Positions 26,054 through 36,839 of a DNA stretch of 64,000 nucleotides are shown piece after piece; position 1 is the first letter of the stretch; each line of letters begins with the position of its first letter. The notes beneath the pieces were generated by a model that was not told the origin of the DNA, did no database searches, and saw only the letters and a program-made list of their open reading frames with translations. The position numbers were made by a program, and so were the translations under genes. The stretch lies in assembly GCA_027405735.1 (NCBI GenBank), contig JAPEHQ010000021.1:372001-436000 (forward strand), in the 5' to 3' direction. Origin of the DNA: Mucor racemosus. Lineage: Eukaryota > Mucoromycota > Mucoromycetes > Mucorales > Mucoraceae.

Positions 26054-26380
26054 AATGGGATCTACAGTTTTAGAACAAGTTCCTTCCGAAAGAGTGTAGT
26101 ATGATATCAAAAACAAAAGCTGACATCTCCTTCCGGACCGATCAGCTCTACTGACGAGGATTTACCTTTTTCTGCTTATGGTGTAAGTATCATCAATAAT
26201 GAAGATCAATCTGTTGTTAGAATGGGAAGAGTTGTAGGTGATGTAGATATTGGTGTATTGCCCGAACATCAAAAGAAAAGTGTTGGTAAACTCACTATGA
26301 AGGCTTTGATGGGTTGTGTTGGCAAGAAAAAGAAAAAAACTTCCCTAATTGTCTTTCTGCTAGTAGTAACACTATAGAAA
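26054..26380 (+). pseudogene. Probable broken gene of unknown family
   Basis: Reading from ATG at 26054 gives MGSTVLEQVPSERV then TAG, followed by YDIKNK. A second frame then gives LTSPSGPISSTDEDLPFSAY, and further on MGRVVGDVDIGVLPEHQKK and VGKLTMKALMGCVGKKKKK, ending at a stop near 26380. The segments look coding (balanced codons, no stops over about 80 codons), but one nonsense codon and one frame change separate them, and no intron of normal length (at least 45 nt) fits. Not similar to any family I recognise. It could instead be a real gene whose first exon lies elsewhere. Confidence 0.35.
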
Positions 26381-26526
26381 ATATATTCTCGTTCTTGAGA
26401 GAAAATAAATCAAATGCTTGTTTTGTGCTACTTTGATTTGAAAGATTGATATTTCTCAGCAACTGTTTCATCTCATTTTTTTTTCTTTCTTTTTTCCTAC
26501 TTTTTCATGCAAATTTCAGTTACAAA

Positions 26527-27273
26527 ATGAGCTCTTATGTAGATCCATTTCATGACAGAGCACCATTCAATGTACGCATTGTAAAATTTGGTTGTCTTAA
26601 TTGTGGTAGAAGATGGCAAAGTGCTAATGGTAGTCTTCAAGATTATCAAAGATGCAAGGGTTGCTTCGAAAAAACTTTTCCATCCAGTTACAAAATATAG
26701 GCTCCTAATAAGAGAGGAAATGAGAATAAAGGTACATTTCGTCCACACAATAGTGAACTTTGTGGTAAATGTGATCGTCTTGGTTATTCATGTATGGAAA
26801 TTGAAGTTGATGATGGTCAGGATGATATTATTGTTATTGCAGCTGATGAAGAAGATGTTGTATTGACAAAATCAAATGATTTATCTTCTTTTATTGTTGT
26901 CAAAGAGAAAAAGACCAAAAAGGTCAAACCTAAAAAAGACAATAAGGTTAGCCCCATGAAAGGTAAAGAAAAAGCTGATCCAAAGCAGCTGTTTGAAAAG
27001 GTCAAAAAACCCGTTGTTTTGTTTATGAAGAAAGATGAAGAAGAAAAGCCAAAGCTACAACAATTGGTTCCAACAGATAAAACTATCCAAGACACTACTA
27101 ACAAAGTTCAGGGCAAGTTTTCCTTGTTGAATATTGATGAAAAGCAGCAAGATATTGATTATTACTACTACAAAAACGATGACCAATTGAATATGAAAGA
27201 ATACAGCTATGACTTGGATGAACAAAAGATGTTTGAAGAGAATTTCGCCGATCAGACAATCCTTTGTAGATGA
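26527..27273 (+). pseudogene. 3CxxC-type zinc-finger protein, copy 1, with in-frame TAG
   Basis: Reads MSSYVDPFHDRAPFNVRIVK, then a 3CxxC zinc-finger region: FGCLNCGRRW, RCKGC and ELCGKCDRLGYSC, all cysteine pairs present. A TAG at 26698-26700 interrupts the finger after PSSYKI; the tandem copy has Gln (CAA) there, so a CAG-to-TAG change is likely. The frame stays open after it to 27273, with a Lys-rich middle and an acidic tail ending DLDEQKMFEENFAD, parallel to copy 2 (DDEQKMFRENFSD). Without the stop it would be 248 residues. Whether it is dead, read through or a strain polymorphism cannot be told. 3CxxC fingers occur in ZAR1 and receptor-transporting proteins; the function of fungal members is unknown. 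Confidence 0.75.
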
Positions 27274-27950
27274 TTGATGACAATACAAAAGGGACCATAA
27301 AGCTGAATTGACTAATGAAATACTATAATGTAGTAGCATTCAATGTTGCAAAATCATTAAATAAAATTCCTGGTTTATAACATCTCACAGTACCTATTTA
27401 AAAATGTTGATAATTTTGGCGCCTGTCCAATATGATATTAACTCAAATGCTGTCAGTTAAATATCTAAACAATTAATTTATGCCGTTTTACTACATCAAA
27501 TGCTTTGAAGTTTTGCATATTCACTGTTCAACATGTTCAGTTTATTATAATAATTTTTTTAGGAAAATTCATTTAAAGAATGCATAAAATTTGAAGTGTC
27601 CAATTAGTGTATGCTGAGCAGCAACTTTTTGGGACGAATGTTTGATATCAATTCATGCGAAAAATCTCAATAAATCTCAATTATTAATGCTTTCACTCAC
27701 TCTCGTATATTGTATCAAACTAGAATATCAAGACATGTATGATATATGCTCTTATAATGAAATGGTTTCATGATTTTCTGTAAAAACATAGCCCCCCAAT
27801 GTTGGTTAGCTGACCGAGATTAATACCTGTTCGACGTAAATCAAATCAGTAAGTATCTGTTAAATTATGTTGCAGTTTTAGAATAGATATATATTTAGAA
27901 TATTGTACCGTAGCTCTCTTATGCTTCTTTCTTTATCTAAATTCCAAAAA

Positions 27951-28655
27951 ATGAGTTTTTACAAGGATATTCAATATACCAAAGCTCCACATAGCGTACG
28001 CATAGTTAAATTTGGATGTGAAAATTGCGGCCGAAGATGGCAGAGTGCAAATGGAAGCCTGAAAGACTATCAAAAATGCAAGAATTGCTATACAAAATGT
28101 TATCCTTCTAGTTACAAAATCCAAGCACCAAATAAAAGAGGAAATGAAAATAGAGGAACATTTCAAGCTCACAATACTGAATTATGCGGCCGATATGCTC
28201 GTTTGGGCTACTCGTGTATGGAATTGGGCAATTCAGTCGATCAAGACAACATCATTGTTAGCGCAGCAGACGATGAAGAGGTTTTATTGACCAAATATAA
28301 TGACTTGTCCTCATATATTGTCACCAATGAAAAGAAAAACAAGAAGAGTAAGGTTAAGAACGATAGCGAGACTAATGTTGGAAATGTTAAAACAGATATT
28401 CAAAGTTCAATCGTATTGTCTATGACATTCAATGACAAATCGTCTGCTCAGAATGACAATCAGTTGAATGCATCTAATGTAGAAGATGATATAAAAGACA
28501 ATATTTCTGCATTGGAGATTGGTGAAGAAACATGTTACTACGATAAAAATGACGAGGTTTTAAACCTGGACGACTATAAGTATTTGGATGATGAGCAAAA
28601 GATGTTTAGAGAAAACTTTTCTGATAATGTAAATGATGATCAAGTTTATCAATAG
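27951..28655 (+). CDS. 3CxxC-type zinc-finger protein, copy 2
   Basis: Single exon, 234 residues. MSFYKDIQYTKAPHSVRIVK is followed by FGCENCGRRWQSANGSLKDY, QKCKNC, KIQAPNKRGNENRGTF and ELCGRYARLGYSC. The zinc-finger layout is that of the 3CxxC family, but the second Cys of the third CxxC pair is Tyr (CGRY; copy 1 has CGKC), which may weaken one zinc site. The C-terminal two thirds is Lys- and Asp-rich, low in hydrophobic residues and probably disordered, with the conserved tail LDDEQKMFRENFSD. An in-frame upstream ATG at 27903 exists but lies outside the similarity with copy 1, so 27951 is chosen. It is the tandem paralogue of 26527-27273. Biochemical role unknown. Confidence 0.75.
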   Translation: MSFYKDIQYTKAPHSVRIVKFGCENCGRRWQSANGSLKDYQKCKNCYTKCYPSSYKIQAPNKRGNENRGTFQAHNTELCGRYARLGYSCMELGNSVDQDNIIVSAADDEEVLLTKYNDLSSYIVTNEKKNKKSKVKNDSETNVGNVKTDIQSSIVLSMTFNDKSSAQNDNQLNASNVEDDIKDNISALEIGEETCYYDKNDEVLNLDDYKYLDDEQKMFRENFSDNVNDDQVYQ

Positions 28656-29231
28656 CCCATACAATTCTTTACTGTATATATCTGTAGCTTCCAAATTCAT
28701 CAATAAATGAACATCAATACATGATAAACCAACATCAATAAAAACATTCATTTTGTTGTTTTGCAAAAAATGCAGGTGTTAATTTGTAGTTTATATACTT
28801 GAATAAGCATTTATAATATAGTGCAAAATAAGTATCTTGGTAGCTATCGAATTAAAATCTTCTATTGGTAGATAATACTAGTGAAGCAAGCGATATTTGA
28901 ATTGTCAATGAAGTATAAATAATATTTAAAAAGTTTTATAAAGCGAAATTATAAATGGATTTGTTTCTTTAAGCTTTGAGTATGGTTTAATGCGGTTATT
29001 GTTATTGTAAGATATTTTTTATTATGGTATTTATTTGAAATTATGCCGCATTTCATTATCTTCATGTTTATTTACACTGGTAAATCAAGCTTATCAAAAG
29101 CTATAATTATTTCGATCCCGCACATTTTTTTGGGGGGAGGGGTTTGTCGGACAAGATGATGGATGTTGAGGATATTTGAACAATGGAAGGCTGCAATATG
29201 AGAAACTTTCCTTTTTCATTGAGTATTAGAA
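28656..29231. other. Intergenic, RPL5 upstream region
   Basis: AT-rich, with a short purine-rich G tract (29130-29143, TTGGGGGGAGGGG), about 90 bp before the RPL5 start codon. No gene or transposon seen. Confidence 0.45.
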
Positions 29232-30355
29232 ATGGTATGTATAATAAAAATTATGATAATTAAACGACTGGATGAATGTATAATGGATGAATCGATCAGA
29301 TGGATGGATGGATATAAATCTATGTTTTTTTCTCGATTTTCAAATTATACATCCATCAAATAAAAAACATGCGTCTTTTCAGTCAAATACTAAAATTATT
29401 TATATTATAGCCTTTCGTCAAGCAACAAAAGAACAAGGCCTACTTCAAGCGTTACCAAGTCAAGTATCGTAGAAGAAGAGGTAAATAAATCATTGGAATT
29501 GATCATAATGGATATTTGGACATTAGAGTTAAACATGTTTTTTGAATAGAGGGTAAGACCGATTACTATGCTCGTAAGAGACTTGTCGTTCAAGCCAAGA
29601 ACAAGTACAACTCTCCCAAGTATAGATTGGTTGTCCGTTTCACCAACAAGGACATCATCTGTCAAATCATCTACGCCAAGCTCCAAGGTGATTTCGTTCT
29701 CTCTGCTGCCTATGCTCATGAACTTCCCCGTTATGGTGTTAAGGGTGGTTTGACTAACTGGGCCTCCGCCTATGCTACCGGTCTCCTCCTTGCTCGTCGT
29801 ACTCTCGCCAAGCTCGGTCTTGCTGACAAGTACGAAGGTTTCGCTGAGCCCGATGGTACCGTTCAATTGATTGAAGCTGCTGAGGATGCTCCCCGTCCTT
29901 TCAAGGCTTTCCTCGATGTCGGTCTCGCTCGTACTTCCACTGGTGCCCGTGTCTTTGGTGCCATGAAGGGTGCTTCCGATGGTGGTATCTTTGTTCCCCA
30001 CAACGGTAACCGTTTCCCTGGTTTCGATATTGAGACCAAGTCCAACGATGATGAACTTCTCCGTAACTACATTTACGGTGTTCACGTTGCTGAATACATG
30101 GAATACCTCGAAGAAGAAGATGAGGAACGTTACAAGAAGCAATTCTCTACTTTCATCAAGCAAGGTATCACCTCTGATAAGGTTGAGGATATGTACACTG
30201 AAGCTCATGAGGCTATCCGTGAGAACCCTGCTGCTCAACTCGCTGAGAAGAAGGGTAAGCCCGCTAAGCCTTACCGTAGACTCGTTGCCCTTAACAAGAA
30301 GCAACGTCTCAACAAGATCAAGGATGCTAAGGCTGCTTACGAAGCTTCCAAATAA
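29232..30355 (+). CDS. RPL5: 60S ribosomal protein L5 (uL18)
   Basis: Large-subunit protein that binds 5S rRNA together with L11. Three exons: 29232-29234 (the ATG only), 29411-29480, 29550-30355; 292 residues, normal length. Exon 2 begins [20 protein letters not shown], matching the eukaryotic L5 N-terminus after Met. [76 protein letters not shown] and [11 protein letters not shown] are all canonical. Exon 3 is strongly biased to C-ending codons, unlike its neighbours, as expected for a highly expressed gene. The start is fixed by the ATG|GTATGT donor at 29232, the only in-frame option joining the acceptor at 29410. Intron 1 (176 nt) carries a GATG repeat. Confidence 0.95.
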
Positions 30356-30843
30356 ATATTTTAATGTTGCTTTTCAATGTAAAAAAATAAAATTTATATA
30401 TCATTTTTAAACATTTTCATCTAAATTCTGATCCTGATCCCTGGGTTTTAAAAATATTGGATGTTGATCTGGAGAATTCATTACCATAGCAACGAAATGG
30501 TTTCCATGTATATTGGGTTGCTATCTTATTGTGTTTTATTTCTCATAAAATTAAAGGCAAATATTTGGTATTTACTAAATGATTCCATGCTTTTGAAATT
30601 AGAGTTTAAAAAGCGACATTTTCAAGTTACAAAATCTCGAACTTGTTGTACAACTTTTTGTATAATAATGTGAACAATATAACCGCCGACCTGTAAGGAT
30701 TCATTAAAAACGATACAAAATGATTATTTTTAAGGACACTTGTGACCTTAAAAAGGTATATATTGTGTATCGATTTCTTTCTTTTTTTTTTTTTTTTTTT
30801 TTTCCTTTTCATTTCCTCATTTATTAAAGCAAAAAATATCAAC
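30356..30843. other. Intergenic
   Basis: 488 bp between RPL5 and the CC1-box gene. A TATA-like TATATATTG lies near 30756 and a pyrimidine tract (T-rich, 30777-30815) immediately precedes the ATG at 30844, resembling the GAPDH leader. Confidence 0.45.
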
Positions 30844-32579
30844 ATGCTATCACATTTAGCTCCTCCAGGTCATTTAGATTTGAGTAAAAATTCACTTCAA
30901 ATTCCTTCAGGACCTCCTTCACCAACACTTTCAACAACTTCTTTCATGTCTTCTGTATCCTGGATGGCGGAAAAAACATCATCTGAGCTTATTCCAATGT
31001 TGAAAAATGCATACTGTGCCTTAAAAGATAAAGAAAAGGGTATGTATTAATATAAAAAAGGAAATAGAGGAGCAGCGGAGAGGGGTGGGGAAGGGAGGAA
31101 TTGAAGCTCACAGTTTTATTACTACTACTACTGACTGGTAGCAGTAAACATGTGTGAAATTCTCATGTGAAAATCAACTTATATCATTATTATTCATATA
31201 TAGATTTAGTACTTGCAGCCGAATTAGGTAAATCGTTATTGGAACACAACCTAAGATTAAAGTCAAGTTACGATTCATTATTGCAATCAAATACACCACC
31301 TATTACACCATCCTCATCTACTGCTATTCAAGATGGACTTGATTCCGGTATTGATTCGCCAACATCATCTGATGAAGACGAAGAAGAAGAAGATACAATG
31401 AGATTTGTTCCATCAAGAGGAACAAGAGAAGCAATGATTGAAGTATTGGAACGCAAAAATACAGAATTACAAACCAAATTGGAAGTAGCGATGCAAAAAC
31501 AAGATGAGTCAAGCCGATCAAATTCTAAAAAGACTCGTCAACTTGAAAATGAAATTAGCATCTTGCAGAGTAACCTTGATATTGCATCAGCTAAAATTCA
31601 AGAATTACAAGCAATGAATGAACGCCAAAGAAAAATGGAATTATCCAATTCAATAACAACAAATAAACAACAAGAAGAAGATATTCTAGTTGATGAATTA
31701 TATATTGAAATTGATAAAATTCAGCTTGAAAAAGATCTGGTTGCGCAATCAAAATCAGAATTAGAATCAAAATTAGCTGCAACTTTAAAAGACCTTGGTG
31801 ATTTAAAGAAGCAATTTGAAAAGTTTGAATTTACTCAACATGATTTTGATAAATTACAAGAAGCTTATGAACGTCAATTTAATCATATTGATGAACTTAA
31901 TCGTAGTCTCGAAGATCATCGCACTATTTTGCAAAAATTGAAAGACAAAGGCATTAATATTCATTCAACTCGTTCAACTCCAGCACCAAGCTGTTTCGGT
32001 GATGATCATAATCAAAATGAATTTCGAAACACTTTGCTTGGTGAACTCGAATCCGAATGGATGAAAAATAAAACAAATTCCACAACAACAACAACAACAG
32101 AAGATGATGAATCACACATGTTTCAATTAAGGGACTTTGCTGAATTCACAGAAAAGAAAATGTCTGCATTTTACAATGTACCTTCTATTGGGTTTGAAAG
32201 TGTTTTATCTAAAGCAACTGGCATTGATCAAGATCTTTTGGACGATGCACTCGAGTTTATCGATAAAATTGAACGAGAACATAATCAAGAAAAATGTATG
32301 AACTTGTACAACACATTTGATGATATGGATGATTGTGATTTTGGTATTTTTGATGAAGCCTTTCCATCATCTGATCTGTATCCCAGCCCTTTGAAACCGG
32401 AACAAATGCAAATTCAACGCTTTGTTAATGAGCCTAAAACCTTTGTGGGACGTCTTCGGAACCATGTTATTAAGTTGTTCAATCTCGTTTGGCGATGGTG
32501 TAGATTTTCAATGGTACTCACCACTGCACTTTTGATCAGTGCTTGGCAGGGACCTGATTCACTTTTAATCACATATTAA
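30844..32579 (+). CDS. Coiled-coil protein with CC1-box and hydrophobic C-terminus
   Basis: Two exons, 30844-31039 and 31204-32579, give 523 residues. Residues 66-81 read DLVLAAELGKSLLEHN, matching the CC1 box (AAxxG core) by which BICD-, TRAK/HAP1- and CDR2-type adaptors bind dynein light intermediate chain. An acidic Ser/Thr-rich stretch (GIDSPTSSDEDEEEE) is followed by heptad-rich coiled coil over about 110-260, then an acidic region with FDKIEREHN-like helices. The last about 35 residues (LFNLVWRWCRFSMVLTTALL and on to the end) are hydrophobic and could anchor the protein to a membrane. Inference: a dynein-dynactin cargo adaptor tethered to an organelle. Known fungal adaptors are Hook-type, and no Hook domain is present. 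The CC1 call rests on one short motif in the right context (N-terminal, followed by coiled coil). Confidence 0.75.
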
Positions 32580-32874
32580 AAAAAAAAAAAAAAGAAAACC
32601 TCCAACCACACAGAACACTCCTTTATTATTATTATTATTACTACTATTATTACTTATTACTTATTAACATTCCTGTATACACACAAAATTCAATCAATCG
32701 CTCCTTTCATTTTTAGTACTTTATCATTATTATCATTATCATTATGAATATTTCTAATAACTAGTTACATAATATATAAATATGCTTATATTATCATTCA
32801 TTTATATGTATATTACCCCAACCCCAAATCATTTGTTTAGAATTATCACTTTCCTTTTTATTATAAATATTATT
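32580..32874. other. Short convergent 3' region
   Basis: Starts with A13 immediately after the stop codon and holds a TTA-rich microsatellite (32623-32665). Both convergent genes must polyadenylate within it. Confidence 0.5.
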
Positions 32875-33690
32875 TCAAAAATGATTATCAATCGACCAAA
32901 ATGGCTTTTCAGCTGCTATTCGCATTTTTGTGATCAGTTTTCCGATTATTTTTAGTTTCTTTTTGGGTATTTGTTGTTGTTGTTGTTGTTGTTGTTGATT
33001 AACTAATTTGATTTCATGCGTGGAGGATGACGGTGTATTAATGTGAATAGAAGTACTACTATTATCAGAAGCAAACCCACTTCCGTAATTACTATCATGC
33101 GGTGTCATAACTCTGTAAATATTTGAATCTTCATCCTCTAATTCATCAATAGGTCGTTCTAAACTTTGTTGTTCTTTATAGAACCGATATATGTTGCTTT
33201 TTCGGTTGCAATCTGTTGATGATGTTGTAATTGTGTTGAATTCATCATAATCATCATCATCGTCATCAGTAGTTGTATTTTCTTCTTCTTGCACTTGTTT
33301 TAGTCTATCCTTTTGATATTCTGATGAAGATGGAGGAGGGGATGTGCTTGTTGAATCAAATAGCTTTTGTAATGAAAGCGGTGGAGTTGTTGTTGGGACA
33401 GCAGTAGCACTTTGCTGAGAAGGTTCACGATTGTTGCTACTGCTGCTGTTTAAATTACTTGTTTCATCTTGCTTCATATCGTGCTTTGTTGATTCAGGTA
33501 CACTTGCTTCCAAAATACTAGACTCATTATCCTGAGATTCATAATAATGGCTTGTAGTATATGACACATCCTGGATCATTTCCATATAAGATTGATGCAC
33601 CCAGTCTATTGGGCTAGGTGGTTTTTTAAGCAATTTACTGCTTAGTTTTGATGAAACTGTACCAGGAGGAAACTGAATTGAATTATACAT
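32875..33690 (-). CDS. Hypothetical low-complexity protein, 271 aa
   Basis: Single exon on the minus strand, not recognised. The N-terminus (MYNSIQFPPGTVSSKLSSKL, then KKPPSPIDWVHQSYMEMIQD) looks folded or conserved. The middle is disordered: Ser/Thr/Pro-rich, a DDDDDD run, and Q9 (32977-33003). It ends in a basic helix KKKLKIIGKLITKMRIAAEK before WSIDNHF. The basic C-terminal helix could bind acidic partners or membranes, but this is speculation. It converges on the CC1-box gene with 295 bp between the stop codons. Uninterrupted length and balanced codons support a real gene. Confidence 0.65.
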   Translation of the reverse strand: MYNSIQFPPGTVSSKLSSKLLKKPPSPIDWVHQSYMEMIQDVSYTTSHYYESQDNESSILEASVPESTKHDMKQDETSNLNSSSSNNREPSQQSATAVPTTTPPLSLQKLFDSTSTSPPPSSSEYQKDRLKQVQEEENTTTDDDDDDYDEFNTITTSSTDCNRKSNIYRFYKEQQSLERPIDELEDEDSNIYRVMTPHDSNYGSGFASDNSSTSIHINTPSSSTHEIKLVNQQQQQQQQQIPKKKLKIIGKLITKMRIAAEKPFWSIDNHF

Positions 33691-34254
33691 GATTAAAAGG
33701 GGATAGAGAAAGAAAGATATTGTTATTGTTTACGGTTTGTTTTATTTTACCCAGATATAGAAGTATCTGGACATAACTGTATCACTAGATTTACGAAATA
33801 AGCCACCTTGCTCTTGTGTTCAGTATCCTTATACAAACATGCGGCAGTTTCAAAATGCAAGTTAAGGCTTCCTCGCTCGCGTTACAAAAGAGCTTGTACT
33901 ATAGTACTTTACACTGTATATCAAAGAAATATGTCTATAAAGATGCTTAAATACAAATATCGATGAATGAAGCGCTTCAAAACTCGTATGCCTATAATTT
34001 ACTAAAGTTCCTGTTTGGTAGTTTTACAATTTTAATTTTATAACAAAATTTATAACATTATTGGGTCTATATATCATACTAGGGGAGGGTTTCAGCCAAT
34101 ATAAATGCCCTAATTTTGTTATATGACTTTAACATCACATTTTAAGTAAACGAAATGTCTAGTAATTTGCTATTTGAGATTTAGTGCACCTAACGTGGTT
34201 CATTATAAATACTTAATGAGCCAATAGAGCTCAGACTCTTAGATTTTTGAAAAA
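33691..34254. other. Intergenic, upstream of the hypothetical gene
   Basis: Presumed promoter region of the 32875-33690 gene grading into the repeat island. No gene seen. Confidence 0.4.
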
Positions 34255-36010
34255 TGCAAAACGCATTATGCGCTATCTGTTCCTGAAAATATTTTATATC
34301 TCATGAAAGGCTCAAAAACACGTAAAATCCACAGCTTTTTCCTTGAAAACTGGGTCTCACTTTTCATCCCTAATCTATTTTTTGTTTTCACTAAATAACA
34401 TTAAGAAAACATTATATGCCAATGTACCTGAGATGTTCAGATTTAATCCAAAAATAAGTATCCGGAAATATCCTATTTTTTGCGGTTGGTATTAATTTTT
34501 CAGTGCTAATGTTTCACATTTTTTATGCGTATTTCACTGCTAATGGGTTAAAAACTTTGAGGCTTCATATCTCTAGAAAAAATTAAACTATACTAACACT
34601 TTTTAATAATAAAACTTACTTGCTTTAAAGTGCTTTATAACATATTTTAATATAAAAAAATTCTGAGCACTTTTGGTTTTTTTTTTTTCATTTTTTTTGA
34701 CATTTTTGTAATGGATTTCAGAGTGTTCGTTAAATCGAGTAGCAGTTTTTTTTTTACTCATATCATCGAGCTCGTTGAGTTCTCTCGGATCCAATTTAAT
34801 TTTTTTCAAAATAATGATTTTTCGTGGAGATATCCTCGAAAATGTGTACAAAAATATATCTTCATTTCTAGCTCCCATTTTTCCCTTGTATACCCTCGTC
34901 CCAAATTCTGAATCTGAAAAAAATTGGACAAAACTCTTGTTTTCTCTACGAAAAATGTAGCTAAAAGGTTTTACAATAGCTCGATCGATAGATACTTTTT
35001 TTGCACATTATTGCAGTTACTTATATATTAAATTTATTTATCAAAATTAATGTGTATCTTCAAAAAAACCCCACAATTTTAATTGTATTTTACGCAAAAT
35101 TTAATGTAAAATGTTTGTCTGAATTTTATTTAGATGGATGCAAAATCTAAAACTGTACAAAAACTATTTATTACGCTAGGTCGACTTACTTTGCAGCTCA
35201 TCAGCCATTAAACAATTTTGTTTTTTGTATCATTTTTCGTTCATTTCAACAAATGTTGCAAACCAGACCTTTCGGCCCTTAAAATATTATCCCCAACATG
35301 AATTCATTTCCTCTTCAATCCTTAAATCAGTAAAACAATAACAATCTTTTTTCTATAAATATGCCACCAAAATATGATATTAAATAAAAATTAGCTCTTT
35401 TCTTATTTAAAATCTCGATCCCTTATACATTAGTATCTTTTACTTGTTTATAATCTAAATCTTAAGCCTGGAATACATTCTATATAATAGATAACTATCC
35501 TCTTAAGTACATTATTGAATACATCCTTGTTAAGTCGTTAGGAAACCGTCAATATTGTTATTACAAATCTTAAGCCTGGAATACATTCTGTTACTAATAG
35601 ACAGGAAACTATCCTCTTAAGTACATTAATTGAATACATCCTTTAAATTAAGAAAGGAAACCATCATTTTTGTATCTTTTATTATTTACTCTTGACAATT
35701 ATTTATCTTTTATTATTTACTCTTGACAATTATTACTCTTAAATACATTACACATATCATTTTAAACGATCAGTAACATATTATCTGATCTATTCACTTT
35801 ATTTCTATTATTATTTTAAATCCCGAAACCCATTTCACAACACAAATAAATTTTGGAGCCCCGGTATGATAAATTTCAAGCTGTGATAAGAACTATTATT
35901 TTGGTTATCTCGACAAAAAATCAATATTTTTTGCTAAAACAAAAAATGCAGAATAACAATCAATTAGATCTATCTTGTGAATACAGAAATTAAGCCCTGG
36001 ATAATGAGTT
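34255..36010 (-). repeat. Dispersed repeat family A, copy 2, split by an LTR
   Basis: Reverse-complement copy of the repeat at 14250-15350 and 55940-57995. Homology runs from the GATAACATAATGCG-side end (34255) to about 35250, stops, and resumes near 35875 (CAAGCTGTGATAAG, GGTTATCTCGACAAAAAATC) to about 36010. The gap is filled by the 589-bp LTR-like insertion at 35254-35842. Confidence 0.75.
35254..35842. mobile_element. Solo LTR-like insertion, 589 bp, with internal tandem duplications
   Basis: Starts TGTTGCAAACC and ends TTTCACAACA (TGTTG/CAACA inverted ends), flanked by CAAA on both sides (35250-35253 and 35843-35846). The family A copies elsewhere are continuous here, showing the empty site. 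Inside, a roughly 105-bp unit beginning CTTAAGCCTGGAATACATTC occurs twice (35460-35565 and 35568-35670), and a 30-bp unit around TTTATTATTTACTCTTGAC occurs twice (35675-35735). Confidence 0.6.
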
Positions 36011-36239
36011 TTAAGTTTTACAAAATACGAAACTAATACTTACAACTGCAGAAAACAAAGAAAAAAAATTCTATCCTTGTGAATATTGATCCAATTAATC
36101 TTCAATTATACATGATAATATATTTAAATATATCCTGCATAAAAAAAGTTTATATTTCTACTTTTACAGATCACTGTAAATTGAGAAAACCATCAGCAAA
36201 ACATAATGTTTCTGTCCAATAAAACCACCTGTTGTGTCC

Positions 36240-36320
36240 TATATTTTCATGTTCGATAAATAATACTTAAAAAAGAATACAATTAAAAAAGAATGAGTAA
36301 TGAATCAGTTCTTCAACTGT
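36240..36320 (-). repeat. 3' end fragment of the 541-bp LTR family
   Basis: Reverse complement of the last about 80 bases of the 42285-42825 LTR (AGTTCTTCAACTGT, ACTTAAAAAAGAATAC). Truncated at 36320, where another LTR-like sequence begins. Confidence 0.55.
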
Positions 36321-36328
36321 ACAATAAA

Positions 36329-36600
36329 TGTTATGTCAATATTATATCCTAGGTCGCACATTCAAGCTCGCAGTCAATATTCGGTATTATATATAGTAAA
36401 CCAACAGGTGTCCACGTTGATTTACATGCGTCTTAGTAGATTGGTGTAATGTTCTTATATAGTAACTCTGTGTAATAGGTATAATGAAAAGTATATAAAT
36501 ACATCCTCTGGATGTACAGTATATTGGCTCTTGTATGTATTGCTCTACATCAACAACGTATTGAATTGTAGTATTGTCTATAATCTATATTAATAAAATC
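36329..36600 (+). mobile_element. LTR-like sequence, TGTTATGT family, copy 2
   Basis: Starts TGTTATGTCAATATTATATC and shares about 200 bp with 15365-15570, including AGTATATAAATAC followed by CATCCTCTGGATG and a later AATAAA (near 36593). The right end and duplication are not identifiable. It interrupts the LTR fragment ending at 36320. Confidence 0.5.
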
Positions 36601-36839
36601 AAATGTAATTTAAAAACCCATTCCAGTAAAAAATGCAATGGAATTTTGAGAACGGCACGATGCTCATGTAAAAACCAATTTGTGGCCATACGATCAGCTC
36701 ATTATGTTCATGGTCAGATTTTATTATTATGCACAAATAAAAATAATGATATGCTTATGGGCAATTCTACTATTATGTACACATGGGATTAATGTCATGC
36801 ACATGGACAAAATCTATAATTCTACACATACAGGCTTTT

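Noticed and set aside
29405..30304. 299-codon minus-strand frame
   Set aside because: Antisense shadow of RPL5 exon 3 caused by its strong codon bias; no motif of its own.
35460..35740. CRISPR-like direct repeats
   Set aside because: Only two units each, no regular spacers, eukaryotic LTR context.
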